Of a stretch of DNA of 64,000 nt, positions 44,903 to 53,190 are shown in pieces (the stretch's first letter is position 1; the number at the start of each line of letters is the position of its first letter). The notes beneath the pieces were generated by a model that worked only from the letters and a program-made list of their open reading frames with translations, was not told the DNA's origin and did no database searches. This DNA comes from Pseudochelatococcus lubricantis. Lineage in GTDB: Bacteria > Pseudomonadota > Alphaproteobacteria > Rhizobiales > Beijerinckiaceae. The translations under genes were made by a program, and so were the position numbers. The stretch lies in assembly GCF_011762225.1 (NCBI RefSeq), contig NZ_JAASQI010000006.1, positions 98,617 to 162,616 of the forward strand. The letters are read 5' to 3'.

Positions 44903-45057
44903 ACCGCTGCGGCCCCGGCGGGCCGCCGATATGAGGCGCCTGCCGTGTATATGGTAATAATTATTTATTATCAAATGCATAGCAGGAACCTGTTTATCTT
45001 CAAGGGTCGTTGTCGGTTCAATCCGATCCATTCCGGCCCCGATATCAAGAGGCGTTC

Positions 45058-46302
45058 ATGACAATTTCGGCAGAGACCCGTGTCGACCTGATGCGGTTTT
45101 GGAGCACGATCGAGCGCTCGGCGCAGATCGGCGTCGGCCGGCCGGGCGGTTTGTCGCGGCTGACGCTGGGAGATGCCGACCGCGACGTGCGCAACCAGTT
45201 CGTCGCCTGGTGCCGCGAGGCGGGCCTCGGCGTCGAGATCGACACGATGGGCAATATTTTCGGACGCCGCGCCGGGCAGGACGACACCTTGCCGCCGGTC
45301 ATGATCGGCAGCCATCTCGATACCCAGATCAACGGGGGCCGCTTTGACGGAATTGCCGGTGTTCTGGCCGGGCTGGAGGTGGTCCGCACGCTCAACGACG
45401 CCGGGCATACGACCCGCCGGCCCATCGCGATCGTGGACTGGACGAACGAGGAAGGAGCGCGGTTTTCGCCGCCGATGGTGGCCTCGGGCTGTTTCGTCGG
45501 CCGCTATGAAACGGCGTGGTGCCACGACCTGATCGCCGACGACGGCGCGCGCTTCGGGGACGAACTGGAGCGGATCGGCTACAAGGGCGACATTCCCTGC
45601 AAGGCGGGCGAGATCGACGCCTATTTCGAGCTGCACATCGAACAGGGGCCCATCCTCGATGCCGAGGGGCGCGAGGTCGGCGTGGTGACGGGCGGCTATC
45701 CCAGCTATGGCATGCGCGTGCGTTTCACGGGCGAAACGGCGCACACCGGGCCGACGCCGATGGATTTGCGCCATAACGCGCTGATTGCCGGGGCGCGGTT
45801 TCTGACGGCTGTGGACGACATCGGCTGGGAATTCGCCATCCTTGACGGCAAGGCCACCGGATCGCGCCTTGCCGCCTGGCCCAACAAGCCGGGAACGCTG
45901 TCCGAAACCGCGGAATGTGTGGCTGACGTGCGCCATCCCGATCCGGCAACCGCCCGCGTCATGGCGGAGAAGATGCGCCGGGCGGCGAGCGAGGCCGCGG
46001 CGAAGGCCGGCTGCGCGCTCCAGGTGGAGGACGAATGGTTCTGGGGCGGCGATATCTTCGATCCCGAACTGATCGGCCTGATTCGCAGCGAGGCCGTGCG
46101 CCAGAACTGCAATTGGCGCGACATCCAGTCCCAGGCCGGGCACGACGCCTATCATCTGGCGATGCACTGCCCCTCCGCGATGATCTTTACGCCCTGCAAG
46201 AACGGCATTACCCATAACAACAAGGAAGACTGCGACCCGGAGTCTTTCCGCGCCGGCCTGAACATGCTGTTGCACGCCGTCGTGAACAGGGCGGATCGTT
46301 GA
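45058..46302 (+). CDS. N-carbamoyl-L-amino-acid hydrolase/allantoate amidohydrolase-like (M20 family)
   Basis: Dinuclear-metal amidohydrolase of 414 residues. Metal-site motifs are IGSHLDTQINGGRFDGIAG, WTNEEGARFSP, ELHIEQGPILD and QAGHDAYHLA; the dimerisation-domain signature is GETAHTGPTPM. The family cleaves N-carbamoyl-L-amino acids, allantoate or ureidoglycolate to release CO2 and ammonia. The ATG at 45058 has a weak AGAGG upstream. It is followed without a gap (TGATG) by an OCD-family gene. Within this locus it may act on a carbamoylated or ureido compound brought in by the ABC importer (inference). Confidence 0.9.
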   Translation: MTISAETRVDLMRFWSTIERSAQIGVGRPGGLSRLTLGDADRDVRNQFVAWCREAGLGVEIDTMGNIFGRRAGQDDTLPPVMIGSHLDTQINGGRFDGIAGVLAGLEVVRTLNDAGHTTRRPIAIVDWTNEEGARFSPPMVASGCFVGRYETAWCHDLIADDGARFGDELERIGYKGDIPCKAGEIDAYFELHIEQGPILDAEGREVGVVTGGYPSYGMRVRFTGETAHTGPTPMDLRHNALIAGARFLTAVDDIGWEFAILDGKATGSRLAAWPNKPGTLSETAECVADVRHPDPATARVMAEKMRRAASEAAAKAGCALQVEDEWFWGGDIFDPELIGLIRSEAVRQNCNWRDIQSQAGHDAYHLAMHCPSAMIFTPCKNGITHNNKEDCDPESFRAGLNMLLHAVVNRADR

Positions 46303-47234
46303 TGCGGTTGTACGATCATCACGCTGTCGAGGAGCGTCTGGACTGGCGGGGCCTGATCGAGACCCTGCGCGACGGTTTCGCCGGCGCCTCCGTCGAGGCG
46401 CCCGCACGTCAGGTCCTCACCATCGGGCAACCCGACGGTCAGCAGGTCTCGCTGCTGATCATGCCCGCATGGCAAGCCGGTCGTGCGATCGGGGTCAAGG
46501 TTGTCACTTTCTTCCCCGGCAACGCGGCGGCGGGCAAGGCGACCATCAACGCAGGCTATCTGATGTTCGACGGAGCGGACGGCCGCTTCGTTTCCGCCAT
46601 GGACGGCGATGCGCTGACGGCGCGGCGGACGGCGGCTGCCTCGGCGCTGGCGGCGGACTATCTGGCGCGGAAAGATGCGCGCACGCTTCTGGTGATCGGC
46701 ACCGGCCAGCTCGCCGCGGCGGTGGCGCAAGCCCACGCGACCGTGCGCGACTACAGCCGCATCATGATCTGGGGCCGCAGCCCGGAAAAAGCCGCCGCCG
46801 TCGCCGATTCGCTCGCGGAGCAGGGATTGCCGGCAAGGTTGTGCGCCGATATCGAGGCCGGCTGCCGCGCGGCTGATGTCGTCAGCTCGGTAACGGCCTC
46901 TACCCGGGCCTTCATCCGCGGCGAATGGCTGGCCGAAGGCAGCCATCTCGATCTGGTCGGCGGCTTCAAGGCGGACATGAGGGAGGCTGACGACCTCGCG
47001 CTCGTTCAGGCGCGGGTCTATGTCGACGGGCGCGCGGGCGCTGTCCTGTCGGGGGACCTGTCCCAACCCATCGCCGCGGGGGTGTTTCACGAATCGCGGA
47101 TCGCGGGCGACCTGACCGAGCTTGTGCAGGGCCGCGTTACCGGGCGCGAAAGCGTCGCGGAACGCACGCTCTTCAAATCCGTCGGCCTCTCACAGGAGGA
47201 TCTGCTGGCCGGCATGCAGGTGGCTGGGCTGTAG
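46302..47234 (+). CDS. ornithine cyclodeaminase/mu-crystallin family protein
   Basis: NAD(P)-dependent enzyme family with a Rossmann fold, 310 residues. Features: VKVVTFFPGNAAAGKATINAGY, SAMDGDALTARRTAAASALAA (substrate Arg region), cofactor loop LLVIGTGQLAAAVAQAH and GGFKADMREADD. Members include ornithine cyclodeaminase, alanine dehydrogenase and ketimine or pyrroline-2-carboxylate reductases. The start overlaps the preceding stop (TGATG), so it is coupled to the carbamoylase-like gene. The likely role is reduction or cyclisation of an amino acid or imine freed in the pathway. Confidence 0.9.
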   Translation: MRLYDHHAVEERLDWRGLIETLRDGFAGASVEAPARQVLTIGQPDGQQVSLLIMPAWQAGRAIGVKVVTFFPGNAAAGKATINAGYLMFDGADGRFVSAMDGDALTARRTAAASALAADYLARKDARTLLVIGTGQLAAAVAQAHATVRDYSRIMIWGRSPEKAAAVADSLAEQGLPARLCADIEAGCRAADVVSSVTASTRAFIRGEWLAEGSHLDLVGGFKADMREADDLALVQARVYVDGRAGAVLSGDLSQPIAAGVFHESRIAGDLTELVQGRVTGRESVAERTLFKSVGLSQEDLLAGMQVAGL

Positions 47235-47283
47235 AACGTCCGCTTTCCGTCCCGGCGCGTTCTCCGTTCCGGCGTCCGGCCGG

Positions 47284-48219
47284 CTACGTCATGTCGGGGT
47301 AAAGCTTCAGTAGCTCGTCGAGCAGCACGACGAAGTTCCGCTCCGGCACTGTCAGCTGGTCCGGGCCGCTGTAGACCAGAAACACGTCGGCACCCAACGA
47401 ATGGTCGGCAAGCCGCAGAGGCCACAGGTGGCCTGCCTCGACCTCGTCCGCGACCGCAACCACGGGCAGGATGCCGATTCCGAGCCCGGCAATGATCATT
47501 CGCCTGATTTCCTGAAGGTTGTGGCTGGAGCCGCTGATGCGCCGTCCCAGCCCCAGCCCGTCCCGCAGCATGATCATCGGCTCAAGCCCCATCCCCTCGC
47601 TCGCGCAACTGAAGGTCACGAAGGGCTCCTGCGCCAGTTCTCGCGTATCGACCTGCTCGCGCCCGAAAAGCCGATGCTCGGCGCCGCAGAAGACGCCGAA
47701 TTCCTCGCGGAACAGGTGGCGGCATTCGAGGTTGATCATCGGCTTGGTCAGCAGGCAGATGCCGATTCCGGCCTTGTCCTGGGTGATCTGGCGCACAGTT
47801 TCCAGCGAGTTCCGCACGTCGATGCGCCAGACGATCGAGGGGTAGCGATGATGATAGAGCCGCAGTGCCTCGTCGAACAGCGGCGAGTGCAGGCCGCTGA
47901 TGATGCTCAGCCGCAACTCGCCGAATTCCTCGTCGTTGCGGTCCTCCGCCAATAGCGAGATGCGATCCACGCCGCGCAGAATCTCGGCGCATTCCTGATA
48001 GATTCTCTCGCCGCGCAGGGTCAGCGCGAAATGCCGGCTGCCGCGAAACACGAGCTGGCAACCCAGTTGCTCCTCAAGCTTCTGCAGCGCCAGGCTGACT
48101 GAAGGCTGGCTCATCTGCAGCCGCTTGGCCGCGCGCGTTATGCCGCTCTCCTCCGCGATCACGCAGAAGATGCGCAACAAATTCCAGTTCAGCTCCGCCG
48201 TCGCCGGCCGTGACGACAT
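47284..48219 (-). CDS. LysR-family transcriptional regulator
   Basis: A 311-residue LysR regulator that converges on the catabolic operon. The winged helix is NWNLLRIFCVIAEESGITRAAKRL with the recognition segment SQPSVSLALQKLEEQLG, followed by an effector domain (LRLSIISGLHSPLFDEALRL, GLGIGILPVVAVADEV). The start at 48219 is preferred over 48261 because AGGGG lies upstream of it only. It is read in the same direction as the RidA/RraA pair behind it and probably regulates that pair, the ABC-amidohydrolase operon, or both. Confidence 0.9.
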   Translation of the reverse strand: MSSRPATAELNWNLLRIFCVIAEESGITRAAKRLQMSQPSVSLALQKLEEQLGCQLVFRGSRHFALTLRGERIYQECAEILRGVDRISLLAEDRNDEEFGELRLSIISGLHSPLFDEALRLYHHRYPSIVWRIDVRNSLETVRQITQDKAGIGICLLTKPMINLECRHLFREEFGVFCGAEHRLFGREQVDTRELAQEPFVTFSCASEGMGLEPMIMLRDGLGLGRRISGSSHNLQEIRRMIIAGLGIGILPVVAVADEVEAGHLWPLRLADHSLGADVFLVYSGPDQLTVPERNFVVLLDELLKLYPDMT

Positions 48220-48393
48220 ATCGGCCCCTGTCGAAATATCCGCAGTGGGGAGAGGATGCATCCGTTTCGTCGATAAGCAATACCTATTCGCAGCCCAAAA
48301 CGTGCGGGAAAGCCCGCCATAGGCAACGCCCGCAGCCCCTGTCAGCCGGCACTGCGGGAGCAGGGGGCGAGGTGCCCGCGAAACGGGCTCCGT

Positions 48394-49038
48394 TCACGGG
48401 AAACTCCGTCGCCGCCGTTGCGGCCACGGCCCGTCCGGGGGCTGCGCCTGCGCGGTGATCTGTTTCAACGTCTCGCCCGCCTTGAGACGGCGAAGAATAT
48501 CGGTCTCGTCGCGTTGCATCTGCAGCGCGGTGTCAGCCAGTTGTCCGGCTTGCGCGGGATCGAGCACGACGACGCCGCTTTCGTCGGCCAGGATGATGTC
48601 GCCTTTGCCGACCCTGACGCCGCCGCAGGTGATGAGGCCGCCGACCTCGCCCGACAGGCGCCGGTTGCGTGTCGTGATCGGGGAGCGTCCGCGGCACCAG
48701 ACCGGCAGGCCAAGCGCCAGCAGCGCGGCCCTGTCGGTGACGAAGCCGTCCACGACCACGCCGGCAACGCGGCGTTCATGGGCCGCCTGTGCCATCACCG
48801 CGCCGAAGCAGGCATGACGCAGGTCGCCGCAGCGGTCCACGACGATCACCTCGCCGGGCGCGGCAATGGACAGCGCCTCTATCAGCGCGGAATCGTCCTC
48901 GCCGGGAACGCGCACGGTCAGCGCGGGGCCGAAAATGCGCCGGCTTGGAAACAGCGCCTGAATCGACGGCGCCATGAAGCCGTGCTGCAAAAAATGCCCG
49001 AGAGTGGCAGTCTCTACATTCGACAAGTCCGGAATCAT
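48394..49038 (-). CDS. RraA-like protein (HMG aldolase superfamily), key residues substituted
   Basis: A 214-residue member of the RraA/4-hydroxy-4-methyl-2-oxoglutarate aldolase fold. Family features are FGPALTVRVPGEDD, PGEVIVVDRCGDLRHACFGAVMA and GLPVWCRGRSP. The aldolase signature is usually G-X20-R-D-X2-E/D. Here the segment reads VVVDGFVTDRAALLALG, so the catalytic Arg is Thr and the acidic residue is Ala. It may have another activity or be a RraA-type binding protein. It is 41 bp after ridA in the same operon. The start (MIPDLSNVET) has only a weak ribosome site. Confidence 0.82.
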   Translation of the reverse strand: MIPDLSNVETATLGHFLQHGFMAPSIQALFPSRRIFGPALTVRVPGEDDSALIEALSIAAPGEVIVVDRCGDLRHACFGAVMAQAAHERRVAGVVVDGFVTDRAALLALGLPVWCRGRSPITTRNRRLSGEVGGLITCGGVRVGKGDIILADESGVVVLDPAQAGQLADTALQMQRDETDILRRLKAGETLKQITAQAQPPDGPWPQRRRRSFP

Positions 49039-49079
49039 GGCGGACGTCTCGCTGCTGTTAGCCGGATAACGGCCCTGCT

Positions 49080-49424
49080 TCAGCGGGCAGCCGTGACAAT
49101 GAACTCGACGCGGTATCCGGGCGCCGCGAGCCGCGCCTCGCCGCATGCGCGGGCGGGCGGGTTCTGCGGATCGATCCAGGCGTCATAGACGGCGTTCATG
49201 CTCTCGAAATCGGCGATGTCCGCCAGCCAGACGATGACCTGAAGAATGCGGGATTTATCGCTGCCGGCTTCGACAAGCAGGGCCTCGACGCTTGCGAGCG
49301 CCTGCCGGGTCTGCTCGGCAACCGTGTCGCCCGGCTCGCCGACCTGGCCGGCCAGCCAGACCGTGTCTCCGTGAATCACCGCCTCGCTCATGCGCGGGCC
49401 CGGGTGCAGCCTCTTTATCGTCAT
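49080..49424 (-). CDS. ridA: RidA/YjgF-family enamine/imine deaminase
   Basis: A 114-residue protein of the RidA family, which hydrolyses reactive enamine/imine intermediates made by PLP enzymes and amino-acid oxidases. Family sequence: MSEAVIHGDTVWLAGQVGEP, EQTRQALASVEALLVEAGSD, ILQVIVWLADIADFESMNAVYDAW and the end ARACGEARLAAPGYRVEFIV, including the active-site Arg (ARACGEARL; usually RxxVxxxxLP). First gene of a two-gene unit with the RraA-like gene. An OCD-family enzyme nearby could supply imine intermediates. Confidence 0.88.
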   Translation of the reverse strand: MTIKRLHPGPRMSEAVIHGDTVWLAGQVGEPGDTVAEQTRQALASVEALLVEAGSDKSRILQVIVWLADIADFESMNAVYDAWIDPQNPPARACGEARLAAPGYRVEFIVTAAR

Positions 49425-49679
49425 CGTCCTGCTCATCGTTGTTGATTCTGGCAGAAGGCAGTTTAGGTCCAACCTCCGGCTCCAGCCAGCATTAAGAAAA
49501 CGGATAGTGTGATTTGAAGGATAGGCCAGGGCTATGGACCTGCCAGTCTCCGGAGATGGCCATGCCCGATGCATGACTGCGGAAATCTTGCGCTACGCCG
49601 TAGCGGGCTGGAGCTATCGCGCATCGCCGCTTCCTTTTCGGGACGTGCGGGAACCAGAAGGAAATCCCGCACGTGTGAT

Positions 49680-49709
49680 GTCGAAGGCCGGGGCCGTTGG
49701 TATAAGCTC
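49680..49709. repeat. dispersed intergenic repeat, copy 2 (partial)
   Basis: Begins gtcgaaggccggggccg and ends ttggtataagctc, matching the right end of the repeat at 38104-38167. It lies between ridA and the PadR gene stop. Confidence 0.5.
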
Positions 49710-49719
49710 CCGGGCGGTT

Positions 49720-50403
49720 TCAGAGATCGACGTCGTTCTCTGGCGTTTGCCCGGCGATTTCCTCAGCAGCGCGCTTGAGGATATCGGCGATGCGCTTCTG
49801 TTCTGCATCCGATGCGCCGATCCTTGCCGCGATCGCCGCCTTGAGCGCGCGGCGTGCCGCATTCAGCTCGGGCACGGCGTCCGGAATGTCGCGATCGCCG
49901 CGCATGCCGGGGCCTTCCGGCCGCTCGCCGCCGAACCAGGCGCGGGCTTCGGCGATCCGCGCGCCGATCCGTTTCAGATGAGCGACGAGGGCGGTGACCG
50001 CCTCGCGGTTCTCTTCGAGATGGGCTCGGCCGGCGTCGGTGATCGCATAGACCTTCTTGTTGCCCTCCGTCGTCGCTGCCGCCTGGCCCGCCTCGTCGAG
50101 AAAGGTCAGGGTGGGGTAGACGACGCCCGGGCTCGGCGTGTAGGCGCCGCTCGTCAGCTCCTCGATCGCCCGGATGATGTCGTAGCCGTGGCGCGGCTGC
50201 TGCTCAAGCAGGGACAGCACGATCAGGCGGAGATCGCCGTCGCCGACCATGCGGCCGACGCGGAACGGATCGTCACCGCGCCCGCCGCGCGGGCCGCGGC
50301 CGAACGGGCCGAAGCCGCCCCTGCCGCCGTGCGGGCCCATGAATGCGAAGAAGCCGCCGCCGCAAGGGCGTTGGTGTTGTTCGGAATGATGAAAATGACC
50401 CAT
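49720..50403 (-). CDS. PadR-family regulator, YqjI-like (metal-responsive type)
   Basis: A 227-residue regulator with a His/Gly/Arg-rich N terminus (GHFHHSEQHQRPCGGGFF), then the PadR winged helix: GDLRLIVLSLLEQQPRHGYDI, EELTSGAYTPSPGVVYPTL. The C-terminal dimerisation helices follow. This matches E. coli YqjI, a nickel/iron-responsive repressor, in both the metal-binding-like N terminus and the core. The gene is divergent from the TonB-dependent receptor at 50784, and two palindromes lie between them, so it probably controls the receptor and itself. Metal specificity is inferred from the family. Confidence 0.88.
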   Translation of the reverse strand: MGHFHHSEQHQRPCGGGFFAFMGPHGGRGGFGPFGRGPRGGRGDDPFRVGRMVGDGDLRLIVLSLLEQQPRHGYDIIRAIEELTSGAYTPSPGVVYPTLTFLDEAGQAAATTEGNKKVYAITDAGRAHLEENREAVTALVAHLKRIGARIAEARAWFGGERPEGPGMRGDRDIPDAVPELNAARRALKAAIAARIGASDAEQKRIADILKRAAEEIAGQTPENDVDL

Positions 50404-50420
50404 AGTGGCCTCCAGTGTTC

Positions 50421-50438
50421 TTACGATATATCGTAAGT
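50421..50438. promoter_or_regulatory. PadR operator 1 (perfect palindrome)
   Basis: cttacgatatatcgtaag is its own reverse complement over all 18 bases, 18 bp upstream of the padR start. Likely autoregulatory site. Confidence 0.75.
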
Positions 50439-50460
50439 AGCAAACTGGGGTATCGGTTTC

Positions 50461-50486
50461 AAGATATATCTTACGTTATATCTTGT
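50461..50486. promoter_or_regulatory. PadR operator 2 (inverted repeat)
   Basis: Arms caagatata (50461-50469) and tatatcttg (50478-50486) are exact complements around an 8-base spacer; the interior also contains tcttacgt, echoing operator 1. Confidence 0.65.
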
Positions 50487-50783
50487 GAAGGAGGCGAGCG
50501 GAGTTGGCGGCAGCGGATGTTGCGAGGGTGGAGGTTCCATCCCGATCCGTGCCGTCCGTATTCCTCCCGACATCGTCACGCGGCCTGCGTGCCGGCGGCA
50601 AGTAGTCGATGGCGTCTACCGCGTATTGTTTTCTTATGTAATCGATTGTAAAAATTATATATTATTCTTATAATAATTAAAATATGCATTGAATACTTTG
50701 TTAAATTATGTGTTGTTTGTGCACTATTTGATACCTGTTTACGATGATAGATTTCGCGCGGAATCACATTGGAGAAGGTGCAG

Positions 50784-53036
50784 ATGCGCAATTTATCGGG
50801 ATCGACGCCGATCTTGCGGGCAGGCGGGCGACTGCTGATCACTGCGAGTTTGCTGGCGATAGCCTCTCATGCCGCTGCGCAGCGGGCGAGCGGAGCGCAG
50901 TCCAACGGCGAGACGGCGGTTCTCGAGACCATCGTCGTGGAGGAGGCGAAGGAAACCGCCGCCGGGCCTGTGAACGGGTATATCGCTCGCCGCTCGGCCA
51001 CCGCCACCAAGACCGATACGCCTCTCATCGAGACGCCGCGCTCCCTCAGCGTCATCCCCCGCCAGCAGATCGTCGATCAGGGTGCGCAGAGCGTCTCGCA
51101 GGCCCTGCGCTATTCCGCCGGCGTCGTCTCCGAAACGCGCCCCACCAACGGCCGCTACGACAGCGTGTTCCTGCGCGGTTTCGGCGGCGGCGGCACGCAG
51201 GCCGCCTACATCAACTATCTCGACGGGCTGAAGCTGCAGCGCGGCATCTCCTACGCCATTCCCTCCGTCGAGGTCTACGGGCTGGAGCGCATCGAAATCC
51301 TGCGCGGGCCGGCCTCTGTGCTCTTCGGGCAGGTCAGCCCCGGCGGCATCGTCAATCAGGTCAGCAAGCGGCCGCAGTCAACACCGCACGGCGAAATCCA
51401 GTTGCAGGGCGGCACGTGGAACAAATTGCAGGGCGCCTTCGACATCGGCGGGCCGGTCGATCCCGACAAGAAGCTGCTTTATCGCATCGTCGGGCTCGGC
51501 CGGGCGGCGGATACGCAGGTCGACCACACGCGGGAAGAGCGCATCTACATCGCACCCTCGCTGACCTGGCAGCCGACGGCGGCGACCTCGTTCACCATCC
51601 TGTCGAGCTATCAGCGCGATCCGGAAACGGGGTTCTACGGCGGCCTGCCGGCTTCCGGCACGCGGCTGCCCAACCCGAACGGCAGAATTCCGACCTCGTT
51701 TTTTCCTGGCGATCCGGTTTTCGAGGGGTTCAGCCGCGACACCGCCCAGATCGGCTATGCATTCTCGCACCGCTTCAACGATACGTGGACCGTGCGCCAG
51801 AACGCGCGCTTCCAGCATATCGAGTCCAAGTTCAAGACATTGGCCGCGGCAGGCATCGCGGGTGACCTGCGCACCATTGTCCGCCGGCCGGGATACTCGC
51901 GCGAGCGTATGAACGGCTTTGTCGTCGATAACCAGGTCGAGGCGCGTTTCGAGACCGGTGCGCTGAGCCACACGGCGCTGGTCGGCCTCGACTATCAATA
52001 CAGCTGGGCCAACCGCTCGCTCAATTCCGGCGGAACCGCCCCGTCTATCGATTTCACACGTCCCGTTTACTTCCAGCCGTTTACAGCGCCGGGGATTGCC
52101 TATACCGACCGCGAGCAGAACTTTGCAGGCCTCTACGCGCAGGATCAGATCAGGCTCGGCAAATGGGCGTTTCTGCTCGGCGTCCGGCAGGACTGGGTGG
52201 AGACGCGCCAGAACGCGCAGGCGAGCCCCGGCAGTTCCGTCTTCAGGCGCACGAAGGAGACCGACGATGCCTTCAGCGGCAATGCCGGCGTCGTCTATCT
52301 GTTTGATAACGGCCTTGCCCCCTATGCGAGTTTCTCGACCTCGTTCGAGCCCGTCAGCGGCACGGATTACTATGGCAATACCTTCGATCCCTCCGAAGGC
52401 GAGCAATACGAAATCGGCCTGAAATACCAGCCGGCCGGTTTCAACAGCTCCGTTCAGGTCTCGGCCTTCAACCTGACGCAGACCAACGTGCTGACGAGCG
52501 ATCCTGTCAATGCCAACTTCAGTGTGCAGACCGGCGAAATCCGCTCGCGGGGCGTCGAGGTGGAGGCGCGTGTCAACCTGCTCGACGGGCTCGACGTGAT
52601 CGGCGCCTATACTTTCATCGACGCCAAGGTCACCAAGGACAACAACGTCAATACGCTGGGGCGCACGCCGGTGGGCGTGCCCAGGCACACGGCCTCGCTG
52701 TGGGGGCATTACACCTTCTCGGAAGGCGCGCTGCGCGGGCTGTCGCTCGGCGCGGGCGTGCGCTATGTCGGCGTGACGCCCGGCGACAGCACGGGGTGGT
52801 TTACCGTGGCCGGTTTCCCGCCCGTGCGCGCCACCGTGCCCGCCTATACGCTTGTCGATGCTGTGCTGTCTTACGACCTCGGTGCGCGGTTCGGGGAACT
52901 GAAGGGCTTCAACGTCGCAGTTAACGCCAACAACCTGTTCGACAAGGAATATGTGTCGGGCTGCTATGCCGTGAACAACGGTTGCGTCTACGGCCCCCGC
53001 CGCACCATCACCGGCACGCTCTCCTACCGCTGGTAG
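50784..53036 (+). CDS. TonB-dependent siderophore receptor (FhuA/FpvA type)
   Basis: Outer-membrane ferric-siderophore receptor of 750 residues. GGAGAAGG lies 6 bases before ATG 50784. The signal peptide is LLITASLLAIASHAAAQ. A TonB-box-like stretch (ETIVVEE) follows, then the plug domain (TPLIETPRSLSVIPRQQIVDQ, VFLRGFGGGG, ERIEILRGPASVLFGQVSPGGIVN) and a 22-strand barrel ending in CVYGPRRTITGTLSYRW with the terminal aromatic residue. Most similar by eye to ferrichrome/hydroxamate-type receptors. It is divergent from the YqjI-like regulator and followed by a secreted propeller protein; no siderophore biosynthesis or ABC genes are in the window. Confidence 0.95.
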   Translation: MRNLSGSTPILRAGGRLLITASLLAIASHAAAQRASGAQSNGETAVLETIVVEEAKETAAGPVNGYIARRSATATKTDTPLIETPRSLSVIPRQQIVDQGAQSVSQALRYSAGVVSETRPTNGRYDSVFLRGFGGGGTQAAYINYLDGLKLQRGISYAIPSVEVYGLERIEILRGPASVLFGQVSPGGIVNQVSKRPQSTPHGEIQLQGGTWNKLQGAFDIGGPVDPDKKLLYRIVGLGRAADTQVDHTREERIYIAPSLTWQPTAATSFTILSSYQRDPETGFYGGLPASGTRLPNPNGRIPTSFFPGDPVFEGFSRDTAQIGYAFSHRFNDTWTVRQNARFQHIESKFKTLAAAGIAGDLRTIVRRPGYSRERMNGFVVDNQVEARFETGALSHTALVGLDYQYSWANRSLNSGGTAPSIDFTRPVYFQPFTAPGIAYTDREQNFAGLYAQDQIRLGKWAFLLGVRQDWVETRQNAQASPGSSVFRRTKETDDAFSGNAGVVYLFDNGLAPYASFSTSFEPVSGTDYYGNTFDPSEGEQYEIGLKYQPAGFNSSVQVSAFNLTQTNVLTSDPVNANFSVQTGEIRSRGVEVEARVNLLDGLDVIGAYTFIDAKVTKDNNVNTLGRTPVGVPRHTASLWGHYTFSEGALRGLSLGAGVRYVGVTPGDSTGWFTVAGFPPVRATVPAYTLVDAVLSYDLGARFGELKGFNVAVNANNLFDKEYVSGCYAVNNGCVYGPRRTITGTLSYRW

Positions 53037-53050
53037 AGTCACACCGTGCG

Positions 53051-53100
53051 GTGCTTGAGCAAAACCCGCGCGAGCGGCCGGAGGCCGGGAGCGCCGGCAT
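53051..53100. repeat. dispersed intergenic repeat, copy 3
   Basis: Begins gtgcttgagcaaaaccc and runs through a gaggccggga block; clearly related to the repeat at 38111-38160 with scattered substitutions and a 2-base gap. Located between the receptor and the propeller gene. Confidence 0.5.
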
Positions 53101-53190
53101 CCGGCGGCGCGTCTCCTCACGGGGCGGAGCCGAGCACCGGGCGGGGCTTCGACAATATGTAACGCCCGATATGCATCATGGGAGAAAAAC

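Larger units (their letters stand above)
50404..50783. other. divergent promoter region of padR and TonB receptor
   Basis: No gene supported. The padR side carries two palindromes (50421-50438, 50461-50486). The receptor side (50640-50740) is very AT-rich and contains the small inverted repeat attatt/aataat (50661-50666, 50672-50677). No classical Fur box was recognised. Confidence 0.6.
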
